From assembly GCA_019113295.1 (NCBI GenBank), contig DXHR01000018.1, positions 186,001 to 250,000 on the forward strand: DNA of 64,000 nt, written 5' to 3'. Origin of the DNA: Candidatus Salinicoccus stercoripullorum (GTDB lineage Bacteria; Bacillota; Bacilli; Staphylococcales; Salinicoccaceae). Of this stretch, positions 1-13,283 are shown in pieces; positions within the stretch are counted from its first letter, which is position 1, and each line of letters starts with the position of its first letter. The notes under the pieces were generated by a model. It saw only the letters and a program-made list of their open reading frames with translations, had not been told where the DNA came from and did not search any database. The translations under genes were made by a program, and so were the position numbers.

Positions 1-978
1 TTCCCTGTACCGCAAAGTGCTGATTTCCTTCAAGGCGATGTCATAGATTTTCTCTGCAAGCACTTTGTTGTCGTGTCTCACTGCACCCTGATCATCAATA
101 TGGATCAGCCGGTAATCCGTTATGATCCTGACACCCATCTCTTCAAGTCTCCGGCTGTCGCTGTCCACGACAGTCATGCCGTTCCTGTCATAGTAATCTG
201 ATATCCGGCCCTTGATATTCTCGTCGTTCAGTATGATGAAGTCCATTACGCGTGCGCCCATATGGAAATTGATTGCCTCAAGATGGTCGGCCGCAGTGTA
301 TTCCGCGGTTTCCCCCACCTGTGTCATGATGTTCGATACATAGACTTTTATACCGCTTGAATTGATGATCGCCTCTTTCATCCCGGCAGGTATGAGGTTC
401 GGCATAATGCTTGTATAGAGGCTGCCGGGTCCGAAGACGATGACGTCGGATTCCTCGACCGCCTCTATCGCTTCAGGGGTTGCGACCGTGTCATTTGGAA
501 TCAGGTAGACTTCCTCGATTTTCTGCTGGACTTCGGGGATATAGCTCTCCCCCACGATGATCGAGTTGTCCTCCATGCGTGCCGCAAGCTTCGGACTGAT
601 GTTCGTTGAAGGGATTACGGTCCCCTTGACGTTCAATATTTTGCTCAGTTCCTCCACTGCCATGGCAAAATCCCCGGTCATGTCATACATTGCAGCGAGC
701 ATCAGGTTGCCGAGTGCGTGGCCGCCGAGAGCATCTTTGTTGAACCTGTATGTAAACAGATTCTCAAGTTTCGTCTCCACGTCACTGAGGGCGCTCATCA
801 CGTTCCTGATATCCCCCGGTGCGGGCATGTCGATCTGGTCGCGGATGATGCCTGTCGATCCGCCGTCATCCGCCACCGAAACGATCGCCGAAATGTCCAC
901 AGGATACTGTCTGAGTCCTCTTGCCAGTACACTGAGTCCCGTGCCGCCGCCGACAAGGGTGATCTTAATCTTCTTCAT
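1..978 (-). CDS. yvcK: YvcK/CofD-like gluconeogenesis factor (partial, runs off window start)
   Basis: Translation of minus strand from ATG at 978 reads MKKIKITLVGGGTGLSVLARGLRQYP...SVADDGGSTGIIRDQ, typical of YvcK; adjacent to rapZ as in other Firmicutes. Confidence 0.93.
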   Translation of the reverse strand, partial: MKKIKITLVGGGTGLSVLARGLRQYPVDISAIVSVADDGGSTGIIRDQIDMPAPGDIRNVMSALSDVETKLENLFTYRFNKDALGGHALGNLMLAAMYDMTGDFAMAVEELSKILNVKGTVIPSTNISPKLAARMEDNSIIVGESYIPEVQQKIEEVYLIPNDTVATPEAIEAVEESDVIVFGPGSLYTSIMPNLIPAGMKEAIINSSGIKVYVSNIMTQVGETAEYTAADHLEAINFHMGARVMDFIILNDENIKGRISDYYDRNGMTVVDSDSRRLEEMGVRIITDYRLIHIDDQGAVRHDNKVLAEKIYDIALKEISTLRYRE

Positions 979-1858
979 AAGATTTGCTTTCGACCGGTGC
1001 ATCCCTATGCACCGCCTTCATCTTAAAGTCGAACGGCTCCGATAGATCCTTTGCAAGCTGTTCAGCAAGAGTGACTGAACGGTGCTGTCCCCCTGTGCAG
1101 CCGATGGCAACGACCACCTGGGATTTGCCCTCTTTCATGAACTGCGGCAGCATGTATTTCAACAGATCCAGCAGCTTTGTATAAAATGTCCGTGTCTCCT
1201 TCCATTTCATCACATAATCGGAAACCGGCTTATCCATCCCGGTCATCGGTCTTAGTTCGTCCACATAATGCGGATTCGGCAGGAACCGCACATCGAATAC
1301 AAGATCCGCATCGATCGGGATGCCGTTCTTGAAGCCGAAACTCATGATATTGACGTTGAACGGCGACTGGTTCTCTCCGCTGCCATGCTCGAATATCTTG
1401 TTCCTGAGTTCTTTTTCAGACGTCTCTGATGTATCGATGATCTTGTTGGCACGGCCCTTCAGCTCGGAGAGAATTCTGCGTTCCACATGGATGGCGTCGA
1501 GCACGTTCAGGGTATTATCAATCGGGTGGGCCCGCCGCGTTTCCTTGTATCTGTTCACAAGCGTTTCATCCGAGGCATCGATGAAGATGATTTCAAGGGC
1601 AATCTCATTGTTGTCCCGCAGTTCTTCGATTTCTGAAATCAGACTTTCGAAAAATTCCTTGCCACGAAGATCGATGCCGAGCGCCACCTGCGACATGTGG
1701 CCGTCCGCCGTCTCCATGAGCTCCACTACTTTCGGCAGCAGGATCGGCGGCAGATTGTCGATACAGAAATATCCCATATCCTCCAATGCCTCTATGCCGA
1801 CGGATTTACCTGCACCGCTCATTCCGGTTAAAATTTTAAGTTCTTTCACTCGCCCCAC
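965..1858 (-). CDS. rapZ: RNase adapter / nucleotide-binding protein RapZ (YvcJ)
   Basis: P-loop GMSGAGKS, GCTGGQHRSV motif; 297 aa; next to yvcK. Confidence 0.95.
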   Translation of the reverse strand: MGRVKELKILTGMSGAGKSVGIEALEDMGYFCIDNLPPILLPKVVELMETADGHMSQVALGIDLRGKEFFESLISEIEELRDNNEIALEIIFIDASDETLVNRYKETRRAHPIDNTLNVLDAIHVERRILSELKGRANKIIDTSETSEKELRNKIFEHGSGENQSPFNVNIMSFGFKNGIPIDADLVFDVRFLPNPHYVDELRPMTGMDKPVSDYVMKWKETRTFYTKLLDLLKYMLPQFMKEGKSQVVVAIGCTGGQHRSVTLAEQLAKDLSEPFDFKMKAVHRDAPVESKSYEED

Positions 1859-1984
1859 ATCCTCCTGTATTCTTAAGGCTACTTTACACTAATTCCTGTC
1901 ATTTAAAAAGATTATGGCAATATATCATGATACTACCCAGTAGTTTTGTTTTCAATGGAAGGACTCAGTTCCTCCACAATGGAA

Positions 1985-2016
1985 CAGACCCCCCGGTAAG
2001 CGTTCCGGAGGGTCTG
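1985..2016 (-). terminator. Hairpin downstream of trxB
   Basis: cagaccccccggtaagcgttccggagggtctg inverted repeat; weak U tract. Confidence 0.45.
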
Positions 2017-2023
2017 TCGCCTG

Positions 2024-2992
<969 letters not shown>

Positions 2993-3032
2993 TCATTCTT
3001 ATATATTATAAATGCTGTCATACAATATTTCA

Positions 3033-4460
3033 TCAAATGTGCCTGATCTTATCGATCGCCTTGTTCAGCCGGTAGAGTGTCGTGTCGAACGCCTCCACCA
3101 GCGCCTTCTTCGTCATTTTCCTGTCCCGCTTATGGAAATGCAGCGTCGCAGCCGCAAGTGCACCGGTGTCTTCGACATCCTCTTTTTTGTCATACAGATC
3201 ATGGAACGTCTCGATCCACGCCAGCTGGTCCTCCTCACCGGTGTAACCTGCCGCCCTCAAAGCCTCAAGTCCTTGGTGCATGCGTCCCAGGCGGACCAGG
3301 TTCAGCCCCTGGAACAAGTGGGAAATGTACAGCTTTTCGTAATCGTCTAGCGACTCGATCGTATCCCATACGCCATGTCCCAGTATCGCATCGCGCGGCT
3401 TTACGTTATATATCCTGTATATCCCGAGGAGCCGCATATATGCATCATCATTCTTCAGATACTTCATTTCGAGATCTGTAATCCGCTTTGCTGCCTCATC
3501 CTTCTTCCACGGGCTGTAGGCTTCATCCACATTATGGAACAGCTGCATCTTTTCCCAGAACATCTCCGCTTCCGCACGGTCCCCCATATGATAGCTCGAA
3601 TGGCTCAGAGCATGCAGCAGCTGAAAGCTGACGAACGCCTGCTTCTTGTAAAGCGGATAGAGCAGTTCATATGAACGCTCATATTTCTTCAGGAAATTGA
3701 GCACCAGCCCCACTTTGAAACGCGCGTCATCATCAAGGGGCTGGACGACCTCCATCTTCTTCAGAAAATCATGGTACTTCCCGGTTTCGCCCGTATGATA
3801 GTAGAGCAGCGTCATATGGCTTAACGCATGCATGTCCGTCCAGTCTTCCTTCAGCAGCTGTTCGAGCAGGGCATGCGCCTCCTCGTAACGGTTCAGGAAT
3901 AAAGAGCCCATCGCTTTCATATTCCTGAACTCCCGCTCCTCCTGGATCTCGAGGGGCAGTGTGGAAAGGAACTCGAGCGCCTCTTCAATGCGGGCATTCA
4001 TGAAGAGATGCTGGAACAGATGCTGGCCGGTGAACCGGTCCGCTTCCTTTTCCACTTCCTCCTCGTCATCTATGCTCACTTCAAACATATTCTCGAGCTC
4101 TTCATCGTATCCGGAGTCAGGCTCATGCTTCACATACTGCACACCAAAAAGGAATGCCTTGTTGGGGTCATTCATGATGATGTACAGCTGACTCAGTATA
4201 AAATAAAATTCAGCATCATACCGATGCTGAATGAACTCATTGATCAGAATATGTTCCGCCTCCGCCCCGCGGCCCACCTCCGCAAGCAGATAAGCATACT
4301 GGGACAGGTACGCAAGGTTGTTCCCCTCGAGTTCAATCGCCTTCTGGAAACTCCTCAGAGCATCATGCTTATTGTTTTGTCCTGATTTTTTCATCCCCTG
4401 ATTGAAATGGAACTCGCCATCCTGGTTGAAGGGGATCACTTTCCTATTGTCATTCATCAT
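3033..4460 (-). CDS. Tetratricopeptide repeat protein
   Basis: 475 aa, repeated TPR-like helices (e.g. AFLFGVQYVKHEPDSGYDEELENMF). Confidence 0.75.
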   Translation of the reverse strand: MMNDNRKVIPFNQDGEFHFNQGMKKSGQNNKHDALRSFQKAIELEGNNLAYLSQYAYLLAEVGRGAEAEHILINEFIQHRYDAEFYFILSQLYIIMNDPNKAFLFGVQYVKHEPDSGYDEELENMFEVSIDDEEEVEKEADRFTGQHLFQHLFMNARIEEALEFLSTLPLEIQEEREFRNMKAMGSLFLNRYEEAHALLEQLLKEDWTDMHALSHMTLLYYHTGETGKYHDFLKKMEVVQPLDDDARFKVGLVLNFLKKYERSYELLYPLYKKQAFVSFQLLHALSHSSYHMGDRAEAEMFWEKMQLFHNVDEAYSPWKKDEAAKRITDLEMKYLKNDDAYMRLLGIYRIYNVKPRDAILGHGVWDTIESLDDYEKLYISHLFQGLNLVRLGRMHQGLEALRAAGYTGEEDQLAWIETFHDLYDKKEDVEDTGALAAATLHFHKRDRKMTKKALVEAFDTTLYRLNKAIDKIRHI

Positions 4461-4938
4461 TCCTGCTCCTTATAACAAGCGGGTTCCCATAGCAGGTTGA
4501 ATGGTCGGGGACATCCTTTGAAACGACGCTCCCTGCACCGACAACCGCGTGATTTCCAATCACCACACCCGGCAGAATCGTCACGTTCGCACCCACCATC
4601 GTATCATGGCCGATCCTGACATCACCGATACGGTATTCATCGACCAGGTATTCGTGGGTCAATATTACTGTATTATACCCGATTATACTATTTTTGCCAA
4701 TATGGATACGCTCCGGGTACATGAGGTCCGGCATGGCACGGAATGCGAGAGATACGTTATCACCGAGCTTCATGCCGAGCGCTTTCCTGTACAGCACATG
4801 CTTGACTTTTGTCGAAGGAGCATATCGCCCGAGTTCGATGAATATGAAGTTTTTGATCACTTTGAACCTGGAAATGGTCCTGTACATATTCCACAGCGGA
4901 TTGACTTTCCCTGCTTTTCTGATCTCGAGCCTTCTCAT
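4450..4938 (-). CDS. Acyltransferase, left-handed beta-helix (LbH/hexapeptide) family
   Basis: IGHDTMVGANVTILPGVVIGNHAVVGAGSVVSKDVP hexapeptide repeats. Confidence 0.85.
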   Translation of the reverse strand: MRRLEIRKAGKVNPLWNMYRTISRFKVIKNFIFIELGRYAPSTKVKHVLYRKALGMKLGDNVSLAFRAMPDLMYPERIHIGKNSIIGYNTVILTHEYLVDEYRIGDVRIGHDTMVGANVTILPGVVIGNHAVVGAGSVVSKDVPDHSTCYGNPLVIRSRNDE

Positions 4939-4940
4939 CG

Positions 4941-5870
4941 CTATCTCCCTTTTTTACGGTTTTTATTCTTTTGGTGACTCTGCTTTTTCTTTACAGTCTG
5001 ACCGGCGGGCTTTCTTTTCCCGGGAGCGGCTCCAGCTCCAGCACGACCCCGGCCGTATACGCCCTGTACACTGCCGTATTTCGGCAGATCGTATTTCATC
5101 TCCCGCCAGATCCACACTGCAGCGGCCAGAACAATGAGTAAGATCGATATGACCTGTGCGGTGCGGAGGACTTCCCCGATCATCAGGCTGTCCGTCCGCA
5201 TGCCTTCGATGAAGAACCTGCCTGCTGAATAGTAGATGAGGTAGAGCAGTATTGTCTGCCCCACTTTAAGTTTCGGACGCAGCAGGAGGAGGATGGCAAA
5301 GCCGAGCAGATTCCACAGCGATTCATACAGGAACGTCGGATGGTAGTAGGCCCCATCGATGTACATCTGATTGATGATGAACTCCGGCAGCCTTAGGGAC
5401 TCAAGGAATCCTCGCGTCACTTCCCCCCCGTGTGCCTCCTGGTTCATGAAGTTCCCCCAGCGGCCGATGGCCTGTCCGAGTATCAGGCTGGGTGCGGCAA
5501 TATCCGCGATCCTGAAGAAGCTGTAGCCCTTCACGCGGCAGAATATGAAGCCGGCGAGAGCCCCGCCGATCAGACCGCCGTGGATTGCCATGCCGCCCTC
5601 GTTGATCATGATGATGTCAATGGGGTTCCGGCTGTAGTATTCCCACTGGAATATGACATAGTAGAGCCTGGCCCCGATGATTGAGAATATGATGATGTAG
5701 AACATCAGATCCATGAACATGCCTTCAGGCAGACCCCGCCTGTCTGCCTCACGGTCCGCCAGGTAGAATCCAAGCAGCATGCCGGCGGCGATGATGATGC
5801 CGTACCAGTGTATTTCAAGCGGGCCCAGATCGAGCGCAATCGGATTGAGCGGGGAAGCGCTAAATATCAT
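4941..5870 (-). CDS. lgt: Prolipoprotein diacylglyceryl transferase
   Basis: [14 protein letters not shown] signature; multi-TM; start reassigned to [24 protein letters not shown]. Confidence 0.95.
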   Translation of the reverse strand: MIFSASPLNPIALDLGPLEIHWYGIIIAAGMLLGFYLADREADRRGLPEGMFMDLMFYIIIFSIIGARLYYVIFQWEYYSRNPIDIIMINEGGMAIHGGLIGGALAGFIFCRVKGYSFFRIADIAAPSLILGQAIGRWGNFMNQEAHGGEVTRGFLESLRLPEFIINQMYIDGAYYHPTFLYESLWNLLGFAILLLLRPKLKVGQTILLYLIYYSAGRFFIEGMRTDSLMIGEVLRTAQVISILLIVLAAAVWIWREMKYDLPKYGSVQGVYGRGRAGAGAAPGKRKPAGQTVKKKQSHQKNKNRKKGR

Positions 5871-6798
5871 TGCTGTTACCTCCATTGGCCATGATCTGTG
5901 CATTCAGCCGGTCGTTGAATTCCTCTGCTGCATTATACCCCATATATTGCATGCGGTGGTTCATCGCAGCCACTTCGATGATACCGGCAAGACTCCGTCC
6001 CGGACGGATCGGAATCGTCTTCTGGTCTATTTCCGAATCCAGTATTTTGATCTTTTCCTGATTGAGGCCGAGGCGTTCATACGTCTTGCCCGCCTCCCAC
6101 GGCTCCAGGTTTACGTTCAGCATGATCCGTTTTTCCTCGAGTATGCTCCCGGCACCGAACAGAGTCATCACATTGATGATGCCCAGGCCCCTTATTTCGA
6201 GCAGGTTCCTGATCAGCGAAGGGGCAGATCCCATCAGCACGTTCTTGCTCACCTGCTTGATTTCCACATTGTCATCGGCCACCAGCCTGTGCCCGTTTTT
6301 CACGAGTTCCAGTGCAGTCTCGCTTTTACCGACACCGCTCTCGCCTGTGATCAGCACACCGATGCCATATATGTCGACGAGCACGCCGTGCAGATTCGTT
6401 TCCGGGGCCAGTGCCTTCTCCAGGAAATTGGAGGCTCTGCCGATGAAGTTCGTCGTATTGTCCTCTGTGATGAGGAGAGGAGTATGCGTCTGGTTGCACG
6501 CTTCGATCAGCTCGAGCGGTGCATACAGGCCACGGGTGATGATGATGCAGGGTGTTTCCCTGCGGCAGAGCCGCTTACAGCGATCTTCCCGTTCCTCATC
6601 CGTCAGCATCCTTTCAAAGAATGAGGTTTCACTCATTCCCAGCACTTGTATACGGTCGGAGGAATAGTGTGAAAAATACCCAGCCACTTCCAGGCCGGGA
6701 CGTGAAACGTCTATGTTTATGATCTCTTTGCCGAGACCGTCATTTCCAGCTTTGACCGTCAGGTCAAATTTATCTACCAATGCTTCTACTGTGAGCAT
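5860..6798 (-). CDS. hprK: HPr kinase/phosphorylase
   Basis: [27 protein letters not shown] and [11 protein letters not shown] motifs. Confidence 0.96.
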   Translation of the reverse strand: MLTVEALVDKFDLTVKAGNDGLGKEIINIDVSRPGLEVAGYFSHYSSDRIQVLGMSETSFFERMLTDEEREDRCKRLCRRETPCIIITRGLYAPLELIEACNQTHTPLLITEDNTTNFIGRASNFLEKALAPETNLHGVLVDIYGIGVLITGESGVGKSETALELVKNGHRLVADDNVEIKQVSKNVLMGSAPSLIRNLLEIRGLGIINVMTLFGAGSILEEKRIMLNVNLEPWEAGKTYERLGLNQEKIKILDSEIDQKTIPIRPGRSLAGIIEVAAMNHRMQYMGYNAAEEFNDRLNAQIMANGGNSNDI

Positions 6799-6919
6799 AT
6801 CGTCACCTCGGCTCTTTGATAATTCAACTATAAAGAAATGCATGTGTATTTTCAATCATCCAAAATGGATTGAAATGATAATTTAATGTATATGTCAGAC
6901 CTGTGACGGTACAAATAAC

Positions 6920-6949
6920 GGCCCGGCCGATATTAAATCCGGCCGGGCC
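6920..6949 (-). terminator. Terminator downstream of DUF4097 gene
   Basis: ggcccggcc...ggccgggcc 9-bp stem. Confidence 0.6.
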
Positions 6950-6967
6950 AAGAGTCCGATCATGCGA

Positions 6968-8137
6968 TTAATGGCGGTGGAGCGTCACACTCCCGAATTT
7001 GGTGCCAACTTCAAGGATCATCCCCCGCTCCTCCGTATCATTGACGAGCATGAGCTCCTTCAGTCCGATATCCTGATGCTTCATGAATCTCACATTGATA
7101 TCCGGCGGATAATTCAGCTGCCCCACCACTGTGCTCATCCTGCCTTCCAGCGCGCGGTCCTTCGGCACACTGATATTTATGCTGCCCATGTTCGTGTTGA
7201 TGGAAGCCGATTCCGTTTCCTCTTTGAGCGACAGATTGACAGAACCGTTGGAGGATACCGTCAGATCTTTCGCATTCAGCCTGTCGGTATTCACCGTGCC
7301 GACCATTGAAACGAGTTCAAGCGCTCCGTATCCGCCGCCTTCGACTTTCACATTGCCGCGCGATGTCCTTGCGAACGCGTTCTTCGCAGAAACATTCTCA
7401 AGTGCAATGCTGCCGTTCAGTATGTCCACGGTCAGATCGCTGAATTCCTCGTTCTCCACCGTGACATTGCCGTTGGAGCTTGTTACGATGAGCCGGTTGA
7501 CCAGTGCCGGATTAACCTGCAGCTCTACATTTACGCGGGCCGAACGGATATCCGAGACAATCATCAGTTCGTTATTCTTCACTTCACAGATGATATCCTG
7601 GAAATAGTTGCGCTTCTTATCCAGCTTACGGTAGAAAGATGTCACTTCGAATTTTGCCGTAGTCACCCTGTCCGTCGGCACGATGGTTACGTTGCCGTTG
7701 GTGATGTCCACGGAGATATTGGAGAATTCTTCATCAACGGTCTCGATCAGGCGGTTCTTGCCGCCTGAGGAGAACATGGAATCGATGTTTGAATTTTTGA
7801 CGCTGTCGAACGCCTTCTCAAGCGAACCGAACACCTGGGATGCGTACTTCTGGTTTTCGAATTTATTTTTAACGTTGCTGTATGTTTCGTTCGCCTTGTC
7901 CGGGTTGATGTACTTCTGGAATTCGCCGACAAGCTGATCCCAAGCCTCCGAAGCACTCGCGAAATTGCCGGATGATCCGGTGCTGCGGCCGCCTGTCCGC
8001 TTCGTTTCAGGCCCGTCATCCTGCTCTCCGGAACTGCTGTCTTCCTTTTTATCCATCGCTTCCATCAGCCTGATGGCTTCTTCGGAACTGATCTTGCCTT
8101 CTTCGAGCATCTTCAGTATGCGGTCTTTATTGTCCAT
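6968..8137 (-). CDS. DUF4097 (toastrack) family beta-strand protein, YvlB-like, with N-terminal short helical region
   Basis: N-term DRILKMLEEGKISSEEAIRLMEAM; repeated NGNVTI/NGSVNL beta strands. Confidence 0.8.
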   Translation of the reverse strand: MDNKDRILKMLEEGKISSEEAIRLMEAMDKKEDSSSGEQDDGPETKRTGGRSTGSSGNFASASEAWDQLVGEFQKYINPDKANETYSNVKNKFENQKYASQVFGSLEKAFDSVKNSNIDSMFSSGGKNRLIETVDEEFSNISVDITNGNVTIVPTDRVTTAKFEVTSFYRKLDKKRNYFQDIICEVKNNELMIVSDIRSARVNVELQVNPALVNRLIVTSSNGNVTVENEEFSDLTVDILNGSIALENVSAKNAFARTSRGNVKVEGGGYGALELVSMVGTVNTDRLNAKDLTVSSNGSVNLSLKEETESASINTNMGSINISVPKDRALEGRMSTVVGQLNYPPDINVRFMKHQDIGLKELMLVNDTEERGMILEVGTKFGSVTLHRH

Positions 8138-8138
8138 T

Positions 8139-10979
8139 TCAAACCTCCTGATGGTTTCGTTTCAACCATTTTTTTAGGTGATACCCTGTATAGCTCTCTG
8201 TCTCTGCCATGATGTCCTGTACAGTGCCGGACGCGACGATCGTACCGCCCCCGTCCCCGCCTTCCGGTCCGAGGTCGATGATATGATCCGCCACTTTGAT
8301 GACATCCAGGTTGTGTTCTATGACAATGACCGTATCCCCGTTATCCACAAGACGCTGGATGACATCGATGAGTTTCCTTATGTCTTCCGAATGGAGGCCG
8401 GTCGTCGGTTCATCCAGTATATAGAGGGATTTGCCGTCGGACCGCCTGTGCAGCTCGGAAGCGAGTTTGACACGTTGTGCTTCACCGCCTGAAAGCGTCG
8501 TTGCCGGCTGTCCGAGTTTGACGTAGCCCAGACCCACATCAAGCAATGTCTTTATCCTGCGTTTGATCTTGGGCAGGTTTTCGAAGAAGTAATAGGCTTC
8601 CTCGACAGTCATCGCCAGAACATCCGCGATGCTTTTGTCCTTGTATTTCACTTCCAGCGTCTCTCTATTATAACGCTTTCCGTCACATACTTCACATGGT
8701 ACGAATACATCAGGCAGAAAATGCATTTCGATCTTTATGATGCCGTCTCCCTTGCAGGCTTCACAGCGGCCGCCTTTGACATTGAAGCTGAAGCGGCCTT
8801 TCTGGTAGCCGCGGACTTTCGCTTCGTTCGTCTGGGCGAATACATCGCGGATGTTGTCGAAGACTCCGGTATATGTCGCCGGGTTGCTCCGCGGCGTGCG
8901 CCCGATCGGCGACTGGTCGATGTCGATGATCTTCTCGATATTGTCCGCACCTCTGATTTCCTTGTGGACACCCGGAATCTGCTTGGATTTGTAGAGCTTC
9001 GTATGCAGGCCTTTGTAGAGAATTTCATTTATCAGTGTACTTTTTCCCGAGCCGGAAACCCCGGTCACTACATTCAGCACGGAAAGAGGCACTTTGACAT
9101 TCACATTTTTGAGGTTGTTCTCCCTGGCGCCACGCACTTCCAGTGCGTGGGACATGTCCGGTTCCCTGTACTCTTCGGGAAGCGGGATTTCCCGCCTGCC
9201 GCTCAGGTACTGTCCGGTGATGGAATTTTCATCCTTCATCACTTCCTCCGGCGTCCCCTGGGAGATGATCTGTCCGCCGTGTTCGCCGGCACCGGGACCG
9301 ATATCGATGAGATAGTCGCTCGCAAGCATCGTATCCTCATCGTGTTCGACGACGATCAGCGTGTTGCCGATATCCCGCATGCTTTTGAGCGTTCCGATCA
9401 GGCGGTCATTGTCGCGCTGGTGGAGGCCGATGGACGGTTCATCCAGTATATAGAGTACGCCGGAAAGGCGTGAACCGATCTGGGTGGCCAGTCTGATCCG
9501 CTGCGCCTCCCCGCCGGAAAGCGTACCGCTCCGGCGGTTAAGCGTAAGATAATCCAGGCCCACATTGAATAAGAACAACAGACGCTCGTTGATCTCTTTC
9601 AATATCGGTGCGGCAATCTGCCTGTTCTGTTCCGAGAGGGACGGGGATTCGAAGAAGCCCAGCGCCTCTTTGACCGATTGGTCGACCGCTTCACCCACAT
9701 GTCTGCCGTCGATCCTGACAGCCCTCGCCTCTTCGTTCAGCCGGTAGCCGCCGCACGTCCTGCATGTAATTTCGCGCATGTATCTGCTCATTACATCCCT
9801 CGTATATTCGGAAGGACTCTCTTTGTACCTGCGTTCGATGTTGTTGATGATGCCTTCATAGGGCATCGTCCTGCGGCGTGTGACACCGTTGTCCTGTTTG
9901 AACACATAGTCGACAGTCTCGCCTTTTGAGCCGGACAGCACGAGTTTCCTGTCTGCAGCCGGCAGATCTTCAAAAGGCACATCCATATCAATGTTGAAAT
10001 GCCCGCATGTCTGGCGCAGCAGCGTCGGATAGTAGTTGGAACTGATCGGCTGCCATGGCTGGAGCGCCCCTTCTTCAAGTGTCAGGCCGGGATCCGGCAC
10101 GACGAGGCGCTCGTCCACCGCCATCTTCATGCCGAGGCCGTCACAATCCGGACAGGCACCGTACGGTGCGTTGAAGGAAAAGAGCCTCGGCTCCATCTCG
10201 GATATCGTGAAGCCGCACTCCGGGCATGAAAAATTTTCGGAAAAATGTATGTCTTCGCCGTCGATCACGTTGACGACGACGTTGCCGTCTCCCTTGTCAA
10301 GTGTCGTCTGGAGGGAATCGCTGAGACGGGACTCGACTCCTTCGCGCACCGCCAGGCGGTCGATGACGACATCGATATTGTGCTTCTTATTCTTGTTTAG
10401 TTCCGGCACTGATTCGATGTCATGCATCTCACCGTCCAAGACGACGCGGGCATAGCCTTCCCTGCCCAGATCTTCGAGCAGTTTTTCATGCCTGCCCTTT
10501 TTGCCGCGGATGACCGGCGCAAAAAGCTGTACTTTTGTCCGTTCCGGCAGCTTCATCACCCGGTCCGTCATCTCCTGGATCGTCTGCGATGTGATTTCGA
10601 CACCATGTATCGGACAATACGGTGTACCTGCGCGCGCGTAGAGCAGGCGCAGATAGTCATAGATTTCGGTAATTGTGGAGACGGTCGAGCGCGGGTTGTT
10701 GCTCGTCGTCTTCTGATCGATGGAAATCGCGGGGGACAGACCCTCGATCGAATCCACGTCCGCCTTCTCCATATTGCCGAGGAACTGTCTGGCATAAGCG
10801 CTGAGCGACTCCACGTACCGCCTCTGTCCTTCTGCGTATATTGTGTCAAAGGCGAGTGAGGACTTGCCGGAGCCGGACAGGCCTGTCATTACGACCAGCT
10901 TATCCCTCGGGATATCCACATTTATGTCTTTCAGGTTGTGCTGTCTCGCACCTCTGACGCTGATATGAGTATTTCTCAC
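8139..10979 (-). CDS. uvrA: Excinuclease ABC subunit A
   Basis: 946 aa, two ABC domains, CPECGF/CPDCDG and [32 protein letters not shown] zinc motifs. Confidence 0.98.
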   Translation of the reverse strand: MRNTHISVRGARQHNLKDINVDIPRDKLVVMTGLSGSGKSSLAFDTIYAEGQRRYVESLSAYARQFLGNMEKADVDSIEGLSPAISIDQKTTSNNPRSTVSTITEIYDYLRLLYARAGTPYCPIHGVEITSQTIQEMTDRVMKLPERTKVQLFAPVIRGKKGRHEKLLEDLGREGYARVVLDGEMHDIESVPELNKNKKHNIDVVIDRLAVREGVESRLSDSLQTTLDKGDGNVVVNVIDGEDIHFSENFSCPECGFTISEMEPRLFSFNAPYGACPDCDGLGMKMAVDERLVVPDPGLTLEEGALQPWQPISSNYYPTLLRQTCGHFNIDMDVPFEDLPAADRKLVLSGSKGETVDYVFKQDNGVTRRRTMPYEGIINNIERRYKESPSEYTRDVMSRYMREITCRTCGGYRLNEEARAVRIDGRHVGEAVDQSVKEALGFFESPSLSEQNRQIAAPILKEINERLLFLFNVGLDYLTLNRRSGTLSGGEAQRIRLATQIGSRLSGVLYILDEPSIGLHQRDNDRLIGTLKSMRDIGNTLIVVEHDEDTMLASDYLIDIGPGAGEHGGQIISQGTPEEVMKDENSITGQYLSGRREIPLPEEYREPDMSHALEVRGARENNLKNVNVKVPLSVLNVVTGVSGSGKSTLINEILYKGLHTKLYKSKQIPGVHKEIRGADNIEKIIDIDQSPIGRTPRSNPATYTGVFDNIRDVFAQTNEAKVRGYQKGRFSFNVKGGRCEACKGDGIIKIEMHFLPDVFVPCEVCDGKRYNRETLEVKYKDKSIADVLAMTVEEAYYFFENLPKIKRRIKTLLDVGLGYVKLGQPATTLSGGEAQRVKLASELHRRSDGKSLYILDEPTTGLHSEDIRKLIDVIQRLVDNGDTVIVIEHNLDVIKVADHIIDLGPEGGDGGGTIVASGTVQDIMAETESYTGYHLKKWLKRNHQEV

Positions 10980-10986
10980 GATTGAA

Positions 10987-12960
10987 TCACCCTTCTGCTT
11001 TCAGTTCGAATAATGCATCCCTCAGTTCCGATGCTGTTTCGAAATCAAGGTCTTTTGCAGCCTGCTTCATGTCCTTCTCAAGCTGTTCGATGGTCTTTTC
11101 GCGTTCTTTCTTCGTCATCTTCCTGGACTGCTTGACGTCTTCCTTGTGTGCATCCTCCTTGATTTCCACTTCGGCGCTGATGGAATCGCGGATCTCCTTG
11201 GTGATGGTCGTCGGTGTGATGCCATGCTCCTCGTTGAATGCCATCTGCGTTTCACGGCGGCGTGCGGTTTCATCCAGTGCATAGCGCATGGAATCCGTAA
11301 TCTTGTCCGCATACATGATCACCATGCCCTCGCTGTTACGCGCCGCCCGCCCGATGGTCTGTACAAGGGAGCGGCTGGAGCGCAGGAATCCTTCCTTGTC
11401 CGCGTCAAGTATTGCCACAAGTGACACTTCCGGAATGTCGAGCCCTTCCCTGAGGAGGTTGATCCCGACGAGCACATCGAATGTGCCCATCCGCAGATCC
11501 CGGATGATTTCAATGCGTTCCAGCGTCTTTATCTCAGAGTGCAGGTACTGTACTTTGACCCCCGCCTCCTTCAGATAATCCGTCAGATCCTCCGACATCT
11601 TCTTTGTCAGTGTAGTGATCAGCACCCGTTCGTTCCTTTCGGCACGGGCAACAATCTCTTCAAGCAGGTCGTCAATCTGATGCTCACTCGGCCTGACATC
11701 GATTTCGGGATCGAGAAGCCCCGTCGGCCGGATGATCTGCTCGACCATCTTCTCGGTATGTTCAAGTTCATAAGGGCCCGGTGTGGCCGACACATAGAGC
11801 AGCTGCTGCGCTTTGGATTCGAATTCCCCAAACTGCAGCGGCCGGTTGTCCAGTGCACTCGGCAGTCTGAAACCATGGTCGACGAGCACCTGTTTACGTG
11901 CCTGGTCCCCGTTGTACATACCGCGGACCTGCGGCAGTGTGACGTGGGATTCATCGATCATGATGAGGAAATCATCGAAGTAGTCAAGCAGCGTATAAGG
12001 CGTGGACCCCATCGGTCTCAGCGTAAGATGGACGGAGTAGTTCTCGATGCCTGAACAGAATCCCATCTCCCGCATCATTTCAAGGTCGTAGTTCGTGCGC
12101 TGTTCGAGCCTCTGGGCCTCGAGAAGTTTATTGTCCGCGCGCAGTTTCTCAAGCTGTTCCCCGAGTTCTTTTTCAATGCGTTCGATAGCGACCCTCATCT
12201 TCTCGTCACGCGTGACGAAGTGGGAGGCAGGGAAGATCGCAGTGTGCTCGCGCTCGACAAGCACCTCGCCCGTCAGGTAGTTGACCTCTCTGATGCGGTC
12301 GATCTCATCGCCGAAGAACTCAACGCGGATGCACTCTTCATCCTCGGATGCCGGGAACACTTCAACAATGTCGCCGCGCACGCGGAACGTCCCCCGCTTG
12401 AAATCGATATCGTTCCGCGTGTACTGTATGTCAACCAGTTTGCGCAGGAATTCATTGCGGTCTATCTGCATACCGACACGCGCACTCACGACCATCTCCC
12501 TGTATTCTTCAGGATTACCGAGGCCGTAGATGCAGCTGACGGATGAAATGATGATCACATCATCACGTTCAAAAAGCGCACTCGTCGCGGAGTGGCGCAA
12601 TTTGTCGATCTCCTCGTTGATCTGCGCGTCCTTCTCGATGAATGTGTCGGTCTGCGGCACATATGCCTCCGGCTGATAGTAGTCGTAGTAGCTTACAAAG
12701 TACTCTACCCTGTTATTCGGAAAGAATTCCTTGAATTCGCTGTACAGCTGCCCTGCCAGCGTCTTGTTATGGGCGATGATCAGAGTCGGCTTGCCGATCT
12801 CCTTTATCACCTGGCTCATCGTATATGTCTTGCCGGTGCCCGTCGCGCCGAGCAGCGTCTGGTGGCGGTTGCCGGAACGTATCTGTTCTGTCAGTTCCCT
12901 GATCGCCTTCGGCTGATCCCCAGCGGGTTCGAATTTAGAGACGATTTCAAATTGTGCCAT
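10987..12960 (-). CDS. uvrB: Excinuclease ABC subunit B
   Basis: [22 protein letters not shown], helicase motifs, C-terminal UVR domain. Confidence 0.98.
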   Translation of the reverse strand: MAQFEIVSKFEPAGDQPKAIRELTEQIRSGNRHQTLLGATGTGKTYTMSQVIKEIGKPTLIIAHNKTLAGQLYSEFKEFFPNNRVEYFVSYYDYYQPEAYVPQTDTFIEKDAQINEEIDKLRHSATSALFERDDVIIISSVSCIYGLGNPEEYREMVVSARVGMQIDRNEFLRKLVDIQYTRNDIDFKRGTFRVRGDIVEVFPASEDEECIRVEFFGDEIDRIREVNYLTGEVLVEREHTAIFPASHFVTRDEKMRVAIERIEKELGEQLEKLRADNKLLEAQRLEQRTNYDLEMMREMGFCSGIENYSVHLTLRPMGSTPYTLLDYFDDFLIMIDESHVTLPQVRGMYNGDQARKQVLVDHGFRLPSALDNRPLQFGEFESKAQQLLYVSATPGPYELEHTEKMVEQIIRPTGLLDPEIDVRPSEHQIDDLLEEIVARAERNERVLITTLTKKMSEDLTDYLKEAGVKVQYLHSEIKTLERIEIIRDLRMGTFDVLVGINLLREGLDIPEVSLVAILDADKEGFLRSSRSLVQTIGRAARNSEGMVIMYADKITDSMRYALDETARRRETQMAFNEEHGITPTTITKEIRDSISAEVEIKEDAHKEDVKQSRKMTKKEREKTIEQLEKDMKQAAKDLDFETASELRDALFELKAEG

Positions 12961-13020
12961 ATTCTCTTCCCCCATTTTATTCTGTACTCTATTATTCTAC
13001 CAAACAAAAAATAGAAATAA

Positions 13021-13034
13021 CAAACATCTGTTCG
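13021..13034 (-). promoter_or_regulatory. LexA (SOS) box upstream of uvrB
   Basis: On minus strand CGAACAGATGTTTG, fits CGAACRNRYGTTYG Gram-positive consensus. Confidence 0.85.
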
Positions 13035-13041
13035 GTTATTT

Positions 13042-13278
13042 CTACTCGTCTTCCACTTTATCCAGATTATATAATTCCACAAGCATGTAGCCGATGACGA
13101 TCGACAGCGAGTCGATGAAGATCACCCACTCGGAAGGATAGAATCCCCGGTATATGGAAACGCCGAAAATGATGAAGGTCAATATTACCGCAACATATTT
13201 GTTCCGCGTCATGCGGGTGAAGAACACGACGGTCACAGCCGGTACGACCATGGCCATCATATACCAGTAAAGGTCCAC
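13042..13278 (-). CDS. csbA: CsbA-like small membrane protein (DUF2198)
   Basis: 78 aa, TM segments, located directly upstream of uvrB as csbA in Bacillus. Confidence 0.75.
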   Translation of the reverse strand: MDLYWYMMAMVVPAVTVVFFTRMTRNKYVAVILTFIIFGVSIYRGFYPSEWVIFIDSLSIVIGYMLVELYNLDKVEDE

Positions 13279-13283
13279 TGGCC

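Noticed and set aside
5779-6624. 281-aa plus-strand ORF antisense to lgt/hprK
   Set aside because: Overlaps two unmistakable genes; His/Cys/Arg-rich composition typical of antisense frames.
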